Assembly: GCA_910577295.1 (NCBI GenBank)
Contig: CAJTLS010000047.1
Location: 1-13,625 of the forward strand
DNA length: 13,625 nt
Source of the DNA: an uncultured Eubacterium sp.
Lineage (GTDB): Bacteria > Bacillota > Clostridia > Lachnospirales > Lachnospiraceae
Direction of reading: 5' to 3'
Program-made: the position numbers and the translations under genes
Part shown: piece after piece, positions 6,649-13,622 of the stretch
Position numbering within the stretch: the first letter of the stretch is position 1
Layout of the letters: each line of letters opens with the position of its first letter
Notes under the pieces: model-generated
What the model saw: only the letters and a program-made list of their open reading frames with translations
The model's database searches: none
What the model was told of the DNA's origin: nothing

Positions 6649-7779
6649 ATGGTTTACAATGAATTTCACGGGAAACAGCTTTCCGCCCTTGGATTGGGGT
6701 GTATGAGGCTGCCGCACGGGCCAAAAGGCGACGCGGACATTGATGTTGCGCAAGTGCGGGAAATGATTGCCTGCGCTATGAAGCAGGGGATTAACTATTA
6801 CGATACCGCATGGGGATATCACAATGGCAATTCGGAGACGGTCATAGGGGAGGAGCTGTCAAAGTATCCGCGCGACAGTTATTATCTGGCGACCAAATTT
6901 CCCGGTTATGATTTGTCAAATATGCCGAAAGTGAGGAGCATTTTTGAGGAACAACTCCGTAAGTGCAAAGTAGAGTATTTTGATTTTTATCTCTTCCACA
7001 ATGTTTGTGAGATGAATATTGACGCTTACCTTGACCCCCAATATGGTATTTATGACTATCTTATGGAGCAAAAGAAAAACGGGCGTATCCGACACCTTGG
7101 TTTTTCCTGTCACGGTCAATATAAAGTACTAAAACGTTTCCTTGAAGCCTATGGTTCAGACATGGAATTTTGCCAGTTGCAGTTGAATTATCTTGACTGG
7201 ACTTTTCAGGACGACGAGGCAAAGGTTGGTCTGCTGAACGAGTATCATATTCCCGTCTGGGTGATGGAACCGCTTCGCGGCGGGAAATTGGCGTCGCTTG
7301 AGCCTGCGTACGAGGAAAAGTTGAAAGCGCTGCGGCCGGAGGAGACAATACCTGCATGGGCGTTCCGCTTTTTACAGTCGCTGCCGGAAGTGACTATGAT
7401 TTTGTCTGGAATGTCCAATATGGAGCAGTTGACAGAAAATATTCAGACTTTCGAAACGGTCAGGCCGTTAAATGAAGTGGAAATGGCTACGCTAGCGGAA
7501 ATTGTTGAAGCGATGTTGATGAAAAAAACATTGCCATGCACTTCGTGCCGCTATTGCACCGAATATTGTCCGCAGAAACTCGATATTCCGTATCTCATTT
7601 CTCTCTATAATGAGCATACCATGTCCGACGGGGGCTTCTTCGCACCGATGGCATTAAGCAAAGTCGACAGGGACAAATGGCCGAGCGCATGCCTGCACTG
7701 CCGCCAATGTGAGAAAGTCTGCCCACAGCAGATTAAGATTTCTGAAGCTATGGCAGATTTTTCAAGTAAGCTGCTCTAA
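6649..7779 (+). CDS. Aldo/keto reductase with C-terminal double 4Fe-4S motif
   Basis: The 376-residue cytoplasmic oxidoreductase has two parts. Residues 1-290 form an aldo/keto reductase TIM barrel with the catalytic set Asp52 (YYDTAWGY), Tyr57, Lys83 (ATKFP) and His117 (FYLFHN). The C-terminus carries two CxxCxxCxxxCP motifs (Cys297/300/303/307 and Cys348/351/354/358), as in ferredoxins. This fusion is common in anaerobic Firmicutes, where the clusters may pass electrons to or from the barrel. The substrate is unknown. A strong AAAGGAGG lies eight bases before the ATG, right after the long hairpin at 6535-6628. An ECF S component follows 41 bases downstream, so co-transcription is likely. 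No lesion is seen. Confidence 0.92.
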   Translation: MVYNEFHGKQLSALGLGCMRLPHGPKGDADIDVAQVREMIACAMKQGINYYDTAWGYHNGNSETVIGEELSKYPRDSYYLATKFPGYDLSNMPKVRSIFEEQLRKCKVEYFDFYLFHNVCEMNIDAYLDPQYGIYDYLMEQKKNGRIRHLGFSCHGQYKVLKRFLEAYGSDMEFCQLQLNYLDWTFQDDEAKVGLLNEYHIPVWVMEPLRGGKLASLEPAYEEKLKALRPEETIPAWAFRFLQSLPEVTMILSGMSNMEQLTENIQTFETVRPLNEVEMATLAEIVEAMLMKKTLPCTSCRYCTEYCPQKLDIPYLISLYNEHTMSDGGFFAPMALSKVDRDKWPSACLHCRQCEKVCPQQIKISEAMADFSSKLL

Positions 7780-7820
7780 TTTGTTAGAAATAAAACAATG
7801 AAATGGAGGAATAGGTTATT

Positions 7821-8393
7821 ATGACAAATTTAATTACAGTACATACAATAAAAAGACAGGAGCTGTCTGTGAAAACTCAGGCTGTGGCAACATTTCTGGC
7901 GGTTTTGGCGGCTGTTGTTCTTCCGCAGTTGTTTCATGTAATAGGGCGTGTATCCGGCCTTGGGACAGGTCTAGGGGAAGCGCTTTTGCCGATGCATCTG
8001 CCAGTCATTTTCGTTGGTTTGCTGGCAGGAACTTATGCGGGCGGGATAGCAGGTCTTTTGGCGCCCGTTATCAGTTTTGCACTGACAGGCATGCCGGGGA
8101 GTATCATGCTTCCATTTATGGTACTTGAACTTGGTGTTTACGGACTGACGGCGGGGCTGTTAAAAAATGTGAAACTGCCGACCGTTGCCAAAGTGCTGTT
8201 TGTGCAGATGGCGGGGCGTGCGGTAAAAGCGGCAGCCATTCTGGTATCCGTTTATATGATTGGGAATGCGGGGATAAAGGTGACTTCCATCTGGTATAGT
8301 ATAAGTACCGGAATCTTTGGTATCATTCTTCAGTTGCTATTGTTGCCGCTTATTGTCACCTATGTGGAGAAAGCGGTGGAACATGAAAACTGA
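7821..8393 (+). CDS. ECF transporter substrate-binding (S) component, substrate unknown
   Basis: The 190-residue hydrophobic membrane protein has about five or six predicted helices. After a short charged N-terminus, segments run at roughly 20-38, 58-80, 82-112, 130-148 and 158-182. The motif PMHLPVIFVGLLAGTYAG and the following GMPGSIMLPFMVLELGVYG resemble S components of energy-coupling factor importers, which capture a vitamin or small metabolite for a shared EcfT/EcfA motor. No motor genes are in the window, so the motor would be encoded elsewhere (group II ECF arrangement). GGAGGA lies ten bases before the ATG. The last 11 bases overlap the DUF1893 gene, which implies coupled translation. 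The substrate cannot be named: no vitamin riboswitch is recognised upstream. Confidence 0.85.
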   Translation: MTNLITVHTIKRQELSVKTQAVATFLAVLAAVVLPQLFHVIGRVSGLGTGLGEALLPMHLPVIFVGLLAGTYAGGIAGLLAPVISFALTGMPGSIMLPFMVLELGVYGLTAGLLKNVKLPTVAKVLFVQMAGRAVKAAAILVSVYMIGNAGIKVTSIWYSISTGIFGIILQLLLLPLIVTYVEKAVEHEN

Positions 8394-8826
8394 TACGCAG
8401 AAAGCAAAAGAACTACTGGAAAAGAATCATTATACTTGTGTTCTATGTCAGTCTGGTACAGTTTACACAACGGTGGAGCGCGGCGTGAAACCGCTGCTTG
8501 ACTGGCATAAGGGTGAATTGGATTTACAGGGATTTTGTGCGGCAGATAAAGTAGTCGGAAAAGCGGCGGCATTTCTCTACGTCCTATTAGGAATAAAAGA
8601 AGTTTATGCACCTGTTATGAGTAATGGAGCAATCGAGATACTTTTTCGATACGGAGTTCATCCTGAATATGATTTGTCAGTGAAGCATATTATTAATCGG
8701 GCAGGAACCGGTATGTGCCCTATGGAGCAGGCGGTAATGGATGTGTCCGAGCCGGAACAGGCATGGGAGGCCATTATCCGTAAATGGCGGATACTTCAGG
8801 AGGCAAAAAAGGAAGAAACGTATTGA
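8383..8826 (+). CDS. DUF1893 protein (TM1506-like, cytidine-deaminase-like fold)
   Basis: The 147-residue soluble protein matches DUF1893, a family with a deaminase-like fold whose activity is not established. The signature ADKVVGKAAAFLYVLLGIKE spans 54-73. It is followed by the S-N-A pattern of APVMSNGAIEIL and by NRAGTGMCPMEQAV near 106-118, where Cys112 and Glu115 could be active-site residues (inference). The ATG at 8383 lies inside the ECF gene's final codons, so translation is probably coupled, and GTGGA just upstream can act as a weak Shine-Dalgarno. A longer reading from 8317 is rejected because it runs deep into the ECF gene. Pairing with an ECF S component suggests handling of the imported compound. 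The stop codon is part of the -35 box of the next promoter. Confidence 0.88.
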   Translation: MKTDTQKAKELLEKNHYTCVLCQSGTVYTTVERGVKPLLDWHKGELDLQGFCAADKVVGKAAAFLYVLLGIKEVYAPVMSNGAIEILFRYGVHPEYDLSVKHIINRAGTGMCPMEQAVMDVSEPEQAWEAIIRKWRILQEAKKEETY

Positions 8827-8851
8827 CAACTGTAAAACACAGTGCTACAAT
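8823..8851 (+). promoter_or_regulatory. Consensus sigma-A promoter of the trp unit
   Basis: TTGACA (8823-8828), a 17-base spacer and TACAAT (8846-8851). The -35 hexamer contains the TGA stop codon of the DUF1893 gene. Transcription should start near 8858. Confidence 0.85.
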
Positions 8852-8857
8852 AACTAC

Positions 8858-9166
8858 AATTTAATACATGAAACCGTTGAAGCGGAGATAACGGCAATGA
8901 TGCCTTTACAGAGAGCCTGTGGTGCTGAGAATCAGGTGAGAAACAAGTTGTCAAATGGACCGCTGAGGGCGCAGTCAAATGTGATTATCACAGAGTACTC
9001 TGCGACGTTGTAGGCAAACGTCATTTGCCGAGGATATGTAGGTATCCTGCTAAGCGCACGGGTCATACCGTGAATTCAAGGTGGCACCGCGGATAGTGTC
9101 GTACTTTCAATGATAGTACATTATTCGTCCTTGACAGAGAGTATCATTCTGTCAAGGGCGTTTTTT
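8858..9166 (+). promoter_or_regulatory. T-box leader, tryptophan (UGG specifier)
   Basis: T-box RNAs sense uncharged tRNA and switch between antiterminator and terminator. The conserved T-box AAGGTGGCACCGCGG lies at 9078-9092, where the tRNA acceptor end pairs. Stem I has AGAGAGCC near 8910 and, in its specifier loop, AAATGGACC, in which TGG (8956-8958) is the Trp codon. The terminator follows at 9126-9166. The specifier agrees with the downstream trpB and trpA: low charged tRNA-Trp should permit read-through. The 5' limit is inferred from the promoter. Confidence 0.93.
9126..9166 (+). terminator. T-box terminator hairpin
   Basis: CGTCCTTGACAGA (9126-9138) pairs with TCTGTCAAGGGCG (9148-9160), with one wobble, followed by six Ts. 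Confidence 0.9.
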
Positions 9167-9221
9167 AGTTTACTCCTTTGAAAGAATGTCAAAGGAGTAT
9201 TTTGATAAGGAGGTAGCAAAT

Positions 9222-9302
9222 ATGAAAAATTCACCTGACCTCAGTGAAGTTGAAAAAGTGGCGGCATTTGTTGCCGCTTTCAGAAAGGAAGACAGATTAT
9301 GA
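9222..9302 (+). CDS. 26-residue ORF coupled to trpB, probable trp-gene remnant
   Basis: This short ORF lies between the T-box terminator and trpB. It has a strong AAGGAGG eight bases before its ATG, and its TGA overlaps the trpB ATG in an ATGA. Its translation (MKNSPDLSEVEK, then VAAFVAAFRKEDRL) has a C-terminal half resembling the final helix of phosphoribosylanthranilate isomerase (TrpF), typically EK..AFV.AVR. The first residues could equally be a TrpE start. The simplest reading is the scar of a deletion that removed most of trpE-trpF while leaving a start site and a tail that still delivers ribosomes to trpB, which has no good Shine-Dalgarno of its own beyond AAAGGAAG (9284-9291). The remnant identity is inference from a very short match. 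Confidence 0.5.
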   Translation: MKNSPDLSEVEKVAAFVAAFRKEDRL

Positions 9303-10489
9303 CAAATCAAAATGGACGCTTTGGTATTCATGGCGGGCAATATATACCGGAAACACTTATGAATGCCGTTATTGAACTTGAAGAAGCATATAATCATTAT
9401 AAAAACGATACGGAATTTAAGAGGGAGCTTAGCGAATTGTTGAACGAATACGCAGGCAGACCGTCACGGCTTTACTACGCCGCAAAGATGACAAAAGATT
9501 TGGGCGGAGCCAAAATTTATCTCAAGCGTGAAGACCTCAACCATACGGGCGCTCATAAAGTAAACAATGTGCTCGGTCAGGCGCTCCTTGCAAAGAAGAT
9601 GGGGAAGACCCGACTGATTGCCGAGACCGGAGCTGGTCAGCATGGGGTTGCAACGGCGACCGCCGCCGCTCTTATGGGGATGGAATGCGTTGTCTTTATG
9701 GGAGAGGAGGATACGATTCGTCAGGCGCTCAATGTCTATCGTATGCGTCTGCTTGGCGCACAGGTCGTTTCGGTTAAGACGGGTACGGCAACGCTGAAAG
9801 ATGCGGTATCCGAGGCAATGCGGGAGTGGACTTCCCGTATCAGCGATACCCACTACTGCCTCGGTTCGGTCATGGGGCCTCATCCGTTCCCTACAATTGT
9901 ACGTGATTTTCAGGCGGTCATTTCCCAAGAGATAAAGGAGCAAATCCTTGTCAGAGAAAGCAGATTGCCAGATGCCGTTATTGCTTGTGTGGGCGGCGGC
10001 TCCAATGCCATCGGCTCTTTCTATCACTTTATTGAAGACAACGATGTAAGGTTAATCGGCTGTGAGGCGGCGGGGAGAGGAGTTGATACATTTGAGACGG
10101 CGGCTACGATTGCCACAGGCAGAGCCGGAATTTTCCATGGCATGAAGTCCTATTTTTGTCAGGATGAGGACGGGCAGATTGCTCCCGTGTATTCGATTTC
10201 CGCGGGTCTTGATTATCCCGGTGTAGGACCGGAACACGCTTATCTGCACGATATCGGCAGAGCGGAATATGTGCCTGTCACCGATGATGAAGCGGTAAAT
10301 GCTTTCGAATATCTGGCAAAGACGGAGGGCATTATTCCGGCAATTGAATCGGCCCACGCTATCGCCTATGCCATGAAGCTTGCGCCGACAATGGATAAGG
10401 ACAAAATTATTGTAATTACGATTTCCGGCAGAGGCGACAAAGATTGTGCCGCTATTGCCCGCTACAGAGGGGAGGATATCCATGAGTAA
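9299..10489 (+). CDS. trpB: Tryptophan synthase beta subunit
   Basis: TrpB is a pyridoxal-phosphate enzyme that condenses indole with serine to give tryptophan, normally in an alpha2-beta2 complex with TrpA. The 396-residue product is full length. The PLP lysine is Lys87 in LNHTGAHKVNN, and the catalytic Glu109 lies in ETGAGQHGVATA. The phosphate-binding GGGSNAIG follows, then SAGLDYPGVGPEH and the C-terminal SGRGDKD. The N-terminal GRFGIHGGQYIPETL is typical of the classical TrpB1 type. The ATG overlaps the stop of the 26-codon ORF, and the final eight bases overlap trpA. Expression should depend on the Trp T-box upstream. All expected residues are present. Confidence 0.97.
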   Translation: MTNQNGRFGIHGGQYIPETLMNAVIELEEAYNHYKNDTEFKRELSELLNEYAGRPSRLYYAAKMTKDLGGAKIYLKREDLNHTGAHKVNNVLGQALLAKKMGKTRLIAETGAGQHGVATATAAALMGMECVVFMGEEDTIRQALNVYRMRLLGAQVVSVKTGTATLKDAVSEAMREWTSRISDTHYCLGSVMGPHPFPTIVRDFQAVISQEIKEQILVRESRLPDAVIACVGGGSNAIGSFYHFIEDNDVRLIGCEAAGRGVDTFETAATIATGRAGIFHGMKSYFCQDEDGQIAPVYSISAGLDYPGVGPEHAYLHDIGRAEYVPVTDDEAVNAFEYLAKTEGIIPAIESAHAIAYAMKLAPTMDKDKIIVITISGRGDKDCAAIARYRGEDIHE

Positions 10490-11252
10490 TATAGAAAAAG
10501 CATTTAAAAACGGAAAGGCATTTATTGCCTTTCTCACTTGCGGCGACCCTGATTTGGAGACGACTGCCGCCGCTGTTCGTGCCGCCGTGGAAAATGGAGC
10601 TGACTTGATTGAGCTTGGCATACCGTTTTCCGACCCTACCGTAGAGGGCCCTGTCATCCAGAGTGCAAACATGAGGGCGCTCGACGGTGGCGTAACGATT
10701 GACCGGATATTTGATTTTGTAAGAGGACTTCGACGCGACATAGAGGTGCCTATGGTATTTATGACATATGCCAATGTAGTGTTTTCGTATGGTATAGAAC
10801 GTTTTCTTTCCACGTGTAAGGATGTCCGTATGGACGGACTTATTTTACACGATCTTCCTTTTGAGGAAAGGGAGGAATTTCAGCCGCTTTGCAGACAGTA
10901 CGGGATTGATTTGGTGTCGCTGATTGCGCCTGCTTCGGAAAACCGAATCGCAATGATTGCAAAGGAAGCGGAAGGCTTTTTGTATATCGTATCCAGTCTC
11001 GGGGTGACGGGAACGAGAAGCGCGATTAAAACAGACCTTTCTTCAATTGTAAAGGTAGTAAGACAGAATACCAACATCCCCTGCGTCATCGGCTTCGGTA
11101 TTTCCGCACCGGAACAGGCAAAAAAAGTGGCGGGCATTTCCGACGGCGTCATTGTTGGCTCGGCGATTGCTAAGCTGCTTGAGAAATACGGCACGGATGC
11201 ACCTGAGTATATAGGACGGTATGTAAAGTCAATGAAAGAGGCCATGATTTAA
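10482..11252 (+). CDS. trpA: Tryptophan synthase alpha subunit
   Basis: TrpA cleaves indole-3-glycerol phosphate to indole and glyceraldehyde 3-phosphate and channels the indole to TrpB. The 256-residue TIM barrel has the expected CGDPDLETT and IELGIPFSDP blocks, with catalytic Glu44 (Glu49 of the Salmonella enzyme). The second catalytic acid, Asp60 in Salmonella (ADGP), is Glu55 here (TVEGP). Phosphate-binding GFGIS and VGSAI are present near the C-terminus, and SSLGVTGTR is intact. The ATG at 10482 is chosen because GGGGAGG precedes it and the protein then has normal length; it overlaps the trpB end by eight bases. No trpC is in the window, so the source of its substrate is unclear. No terminator is evident after it: the region 11253-11373 has only a weak AT-rich hairpin at about 11260. 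Confidence 0.96.
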   Translation: MSNIEKAFKNGKAFIAFLTCGDPDLETTAAAVRAAVENGADLIELGIPFSDPTVEGPVIQSANMRALDGGVTIDRIFDFVRGLRRDIEVPMVFMTYANVVFSYGIERFLSTCKDVRMDGLILHDLPFEEREEFQPLCRQYGIDLVSLIAPASENRIAMIAKEAEGFLYIVSSLGVTGTRSAIKTDLSSIVKVVRQNTNIPCVIGFGISAPEQAKKVAGISDGVIVGSAIAKLLEKYGTDAPEYIGRYVKSMKEAMI

Positions 11253-11373
11253 GGCATAAAAGAGTACCATTCTTTTGTATATGAATTAAAATCTTAAAAA
11301 TATGAAAATAAATCTGTATCATTACTTATCTTGCTATTGTTATTATTGAGTAAAAAAAGGAGTAACTCAGACG

Positions 11374-11724
11374 ATGGAAAGAATGCTTAGTGATGAAGAA
11401 ATCATAGAAATCGGAAGAAAGCTGAAAGAATTGCGAGAAAAGCGTGGACTTACACAACAGCAATTTGCAGAAGAATTGTATTGGGAAACGTCATCTTATC
11501 AGAAGATTGAGAGTGGAAAGACTCTTATGACATTGGATAAAGCAGTACAGCTTCACAGGAACTATAATGTTGATTTGAATTACTTTGCTGCCGACGATTC
11601 TTATGATGATACGGATATGTTATTGCAGGTATTTATCAATAGTCCAAAAGAAGTAAGAACAAGAATGATGATTCGTATGGCAGAATATTTTATTCAGGGT
11701 CTGAAAGAAAGTTTGGAAAATTGA
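11374..11724 (+). CDS. XRE-family helix-turn-helix regulator
   Basis: The 116-residue DNA-binding protein has a Cro/CI-type helix-turn-helix at about residues 12-68 (IGRKLKELREKRGLTQQQFA, then YQKIESGKTLMTLDKAVQL). The helical C-terminal part, about 80-116, is acidic and then basic and may serve for dimerisation. GGAG lies eleven bases before the ATG at 11374; an ATG three codons later (11383) is an alternative. The stop codon is one base from the next ATG, so the gene is very probably co-translated with the LytTR response regulator. It may control its own operon, but no operator is identified. Its target genes are unknown. Confidence 0.9.
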   Translation: MERMLSDEEIIEIGRKLKELREKRGLTQQQFAEELYWETSSYQKIESGKTLMTLDKAVQLHRNYNVDLNYFAADDSYDDTDMLLQVFINSPKEVRTRMMIRMAEYFIQGLKESLEN

Positions 11725-11725
11725 G

Positions 11726-12469
11726 ATGAAACAGATACTTTTATTAGAAGATAATGAATATACACGGAATAAATTGATTAAGATACTGAAATCACTGGAA
11801 CAGGAAGTTAATGTATTTGCTTATTCGAATCAAAGGGAAGCGTTTGGCTGCGCAATGACGCACCGGATAGATTTATTTCTGGTAGACATTATTCTTTGCC
11901 CGAAAGAGCGGAACGATTTTTCTGGTATCAGCTTTGTGGAGAAAATAAGGGAATGCGCTTCTTGTGCAATGGCGGAAGTTGTATTCATTACAAGTATTGC
12001 AGGATTGGAAGTCGATTTACTGCACCGCGTACACTGTTACGATTATATCGAAAAACCGATAGACGAGGGGCGGATAAAAAGAATTGTAAATGAGATACTT
12101 AACCGCGGCGAGAGAGTATCAAAGTTGCCGGAACGTATTTATTTTAGAAATAATGGTATTTCCTATCCGATTGAAGTGGAGGAAATTCGATATGTAATGT
12201 ATCAAAACAGAGTTCTTAACGTATACACAGACGAAGAAAGTATTAAAGTTCCAAACCTGCCGTTAAAACGGTTTTTGGAACAAGTCAGAGATTCTATTTT
12301 TCTATGTCCATTAAAGGGAACGGCAGTTAATATAGCTTATATTGAGTCTATCGATTATGTCAATCAATATATTAATCTGAAAGGAATAAAGGAACCGCTC
12401 AGTATGGGACCGGTGATGAAAAAGCGGTTTCGCGATGAGTATGAGACATACATAAAGCGAGGTTATTAG
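11726..12469 (+). CDS. LytTR-type response regulator (REC + LytTR)
   Basis: The 247-residue AgrA/LytR-class regulator has an N-terminal receiver domain (about 1-122): acidic Glu8-Asp9, phospho-acceptor Asp54 in LFLVDIIL, Ser90 in VFITS and Lys110-Pro111. A LytTR DNA-binding domain (about 135-242) follows with EIRYVMYQNRVLNVYT and the FLCPLKGTAVNIAYIESID block. Such proteins usually answer a membrane histidine kinase that senses a peptide or the cell envelope, yet no kinase gene is adjacent. It starts one base after the XRE gene with little Shine-Dalgarno of its own, so translation is probably coupled. The receiver appears complete, so phosphorylation by a kinase encoded elsewhere is possible. 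Confidence 0.92.
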   Translation: MKQILLLEDNEYTRNKLIKILKSLEQEVNVFAYSNQREAFGCAMTHRIDLFLVDIILCPKERNDFSGISFVEKIRECASCAMAEVVFITSIAGLEVDLLHRVHCYDYIEKPIDEGRIKRIVNEILNRGERVSKLPERIYFRNNGISYPIEVEEIRYVMYQNRVLNVYTDEESIKVPNLPLKRFLEQVRDSIFLCPLKGTAVNIAYIESIDYVNQYINLKGIKEPLSMGPVMKKRFRDEYETYIKRGY

Positions 12470-12495
12470 TACATCGTAAATCAAGTTTTTGCTAT

Positions 12496-12551
12496 ATTCA
12501 CGCAGAATAACTGTTTCTGGCACAACAGCCGGACAATTATTCTGCGTGAAT
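12496..12551. repeat. 15-bp perfect inverted repeat after the LytTR gene
   Basis: ATTCACGCAGAATAA (12496-12510) and TTATTCTGCGTGAAT (12537-12551) enclose 26 nt, within which CTGTT and AACAG can also pair. There is no T-run, so it is not a standard terminator. The right arm and following bases recur, decayed, at 4512-4546. Confidence 0.75.
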
Positions 12552-12567
12552 GTGTCAGTTACTTAAT

Positions 12568-12678
12568 ATGCGATGTATTTCCAGCTGTCCATCCGCCTTG
12601 CGTAATGCAACACTTGAATTTGGGTTAATGTTAGTGGATAAAATTGCCACGCCTATAGATCAAAGAATTATACTATAA
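12568..12678 (+). other. Short unassigned open frame, possibly a gene fragment
   Basis: This 36-codon open frame starts at ATG 12568 with no Shine-Dalgarno. Its second half (RNATLEFGLMLVDKIATPID) reads like protein but matches no family I know. The rest of 12470-12835 holds the inverted repeat above and AT-rich sequence without a convincing promoter. Confidence 0.2.
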
Positions 12679-12835
12679 ATATAGTTTCTTTTGTTGATAA
12701 AATATATTATACTGGCTTGATAAAAAACTGGAGAAATGAGAAGCAGTCATGGGATATATGGTGTTACGATATAAAAAATGAAAAGGTATGTTAGACAAGA
12801 CAGGGAAAAGAACCGTTATTTTGGAGGTTTTTGGT

Positions 12836-13187
12836 ATGAATTTAAGATTAAAAAACGTATAGTATTGTAACATTGTTATTGTGCTGTGTGGCTCTTGTTT
12901 CATGTGGCTACAGTAAGGAGGAGAATATTCCTGCCAATAGGTCAGATATAGCACAATACTATCGCAGGTTCAGGAAAATCAAAAGATAGCAATACTACAA
13001 AAAGAGAAGAAATAGATGTAATATACGGAAAATCGAAATGAGATAATGTAATATATCAATTAGAAAAACAAAATGTAGAGGATTTTTTTGTGTATAGAAA
13101 TGCAAATATTCACAATGGATTCAGTTTTAGAGGCGAACAAATTAAATTAGTGAAAGTCTTTGATAATAATGATGAATGGGATCCAAA
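12836..13187 (+). pseudogene. Broken lipoprotein gene
   Basis: An ATG at 12836 has GGAGG eight bases upstream, but its frame ends after eight codons. One base out of phase, from 12861, a lipoprotein signal peptide continues (SIVTLLLCCVALVSCGYSKE) with a lipobox cysteine at 12903-12905. After another shift near 12940 a third frame runs from 12952 to about 13187 with one TGA at 13039. It contains GSGKSKDSNTTKREEIDVIY and then QNVEDFFVYRNANIHNGFSF. The parts read as one secreted lipoprotein damaged by two frameshifts and a stop. No family is recognised for the mature part. Confidence 0.5.
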
Positions 13188-13274
13188 TTGTATGATACTT
13201 ATGGTTTTCCTATTGAATTTACATTAGAACTGGTTTTGGAAAAAGGATACCAGGTAGATATGGATGGATTTTGA
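13188..13274 (+). pseudogene. Fragment resembling alanyl-tRNA synthetase
   Basis: The frame from 13188 reads LYDTYGFPIEFTLELVLEKG and then VDMDGF, closely resembling the YDTYGFP block of the AlaRS catalytic region. After the TGA at 13272 a shifted frame gives FEAAHMPKM, which again fits the family. Only about 30-35 codons exist, with neither start nor remainder, so this is a captured fragment and not the cell's alaS. It joins the broken lipoprotein gene without a gap. Confidence 0.5.
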
Positions 13275-13380
13275 GGCGGCCCACATGCCCAAAATGCCGA
13301 CAACTTGTTTCTTTTAAAATAATAAAGGAGCGGAGGTCCTCCGCCGGTGTCAAACGAATCAAGGCTGTTATAGGTGTACA

Positions 13381-13512
13381 ATGATGGATGAAATAAAAAG
13401 ACCTACTATTGCGTATAAAAATTATTGCTACTGCCTCTGTCAAAAAATGTCGAAGTCTGATAAAGTGAACGTATGTAACAAAGAGCGAAAACAAAAGAAA
13501 AACCGGATGTAA
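13381..13512 (+). CDS. Small Cys-rich ORF of 43 residues, unassigned
   Basis: The ATG at 13381 opens a 43-codon frame with four cysteines (NYCYCLCQKM and NVCNKE) and a strongly basic C-terminus (KERKQKKNRM). A weak AGGTG lies five bases upstream. The Cys spacing could suit a small metal-binding or zinc-ribbon-like protein, but that is only suggested by composition. It precedes a strong terminator, which fits a short transcript. It may equally be chance coding in a debris region. Bases 13275-13380 hold only a GCGGAGG-T-CCTCCGC palindrome (13330-13344). Confidence 0.3.
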   Translation: MMDEIKRPTIAYKNYCYCLCQKMSKSDKVNVCNKERKQKKNRM

Positions 13513-13572
13513 GAGAAAGTACTCCGCAAAACATTTACGAATGACAGAGTGACCTAAAATACATAAGACGGG

Positions 13573-13622
13573 AATAGTTCCATCCGGATACAAACCATGT
13601 TTCTGGATGGAACTATTTTTTG
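13573..13622 (+). terminator. Strong intrinsic terminator
   Basis: AATAGTTCCATCC (13573-13585) and GGATGGAACTATT (13605-13617) form a perfect 13-bp stem followed by a T-run. The stem's A-rich 5' side is short, so function on the other strand is less likely. Confidence 0.88.

Noticed and set aside
8741..9013. 90-codon + frame across the promoter and T-box
   Set aside because: It lies over the DUF1893 end, a consensus promoter and T-box stem I, all better supported.
9464..10027. Long minus-strand frames within trpB (also 10052-10813 and 10880-11245)
   Set aside because: Shadows of strongly supported trpB and trpA; composition is low-quality and no ribosome sites exist.
12496..12551. Intrinsic terminator of the LytTR operon
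   Set aside because: A long stem exists, but no T-run follows on either strand and the loop is 26 nt.
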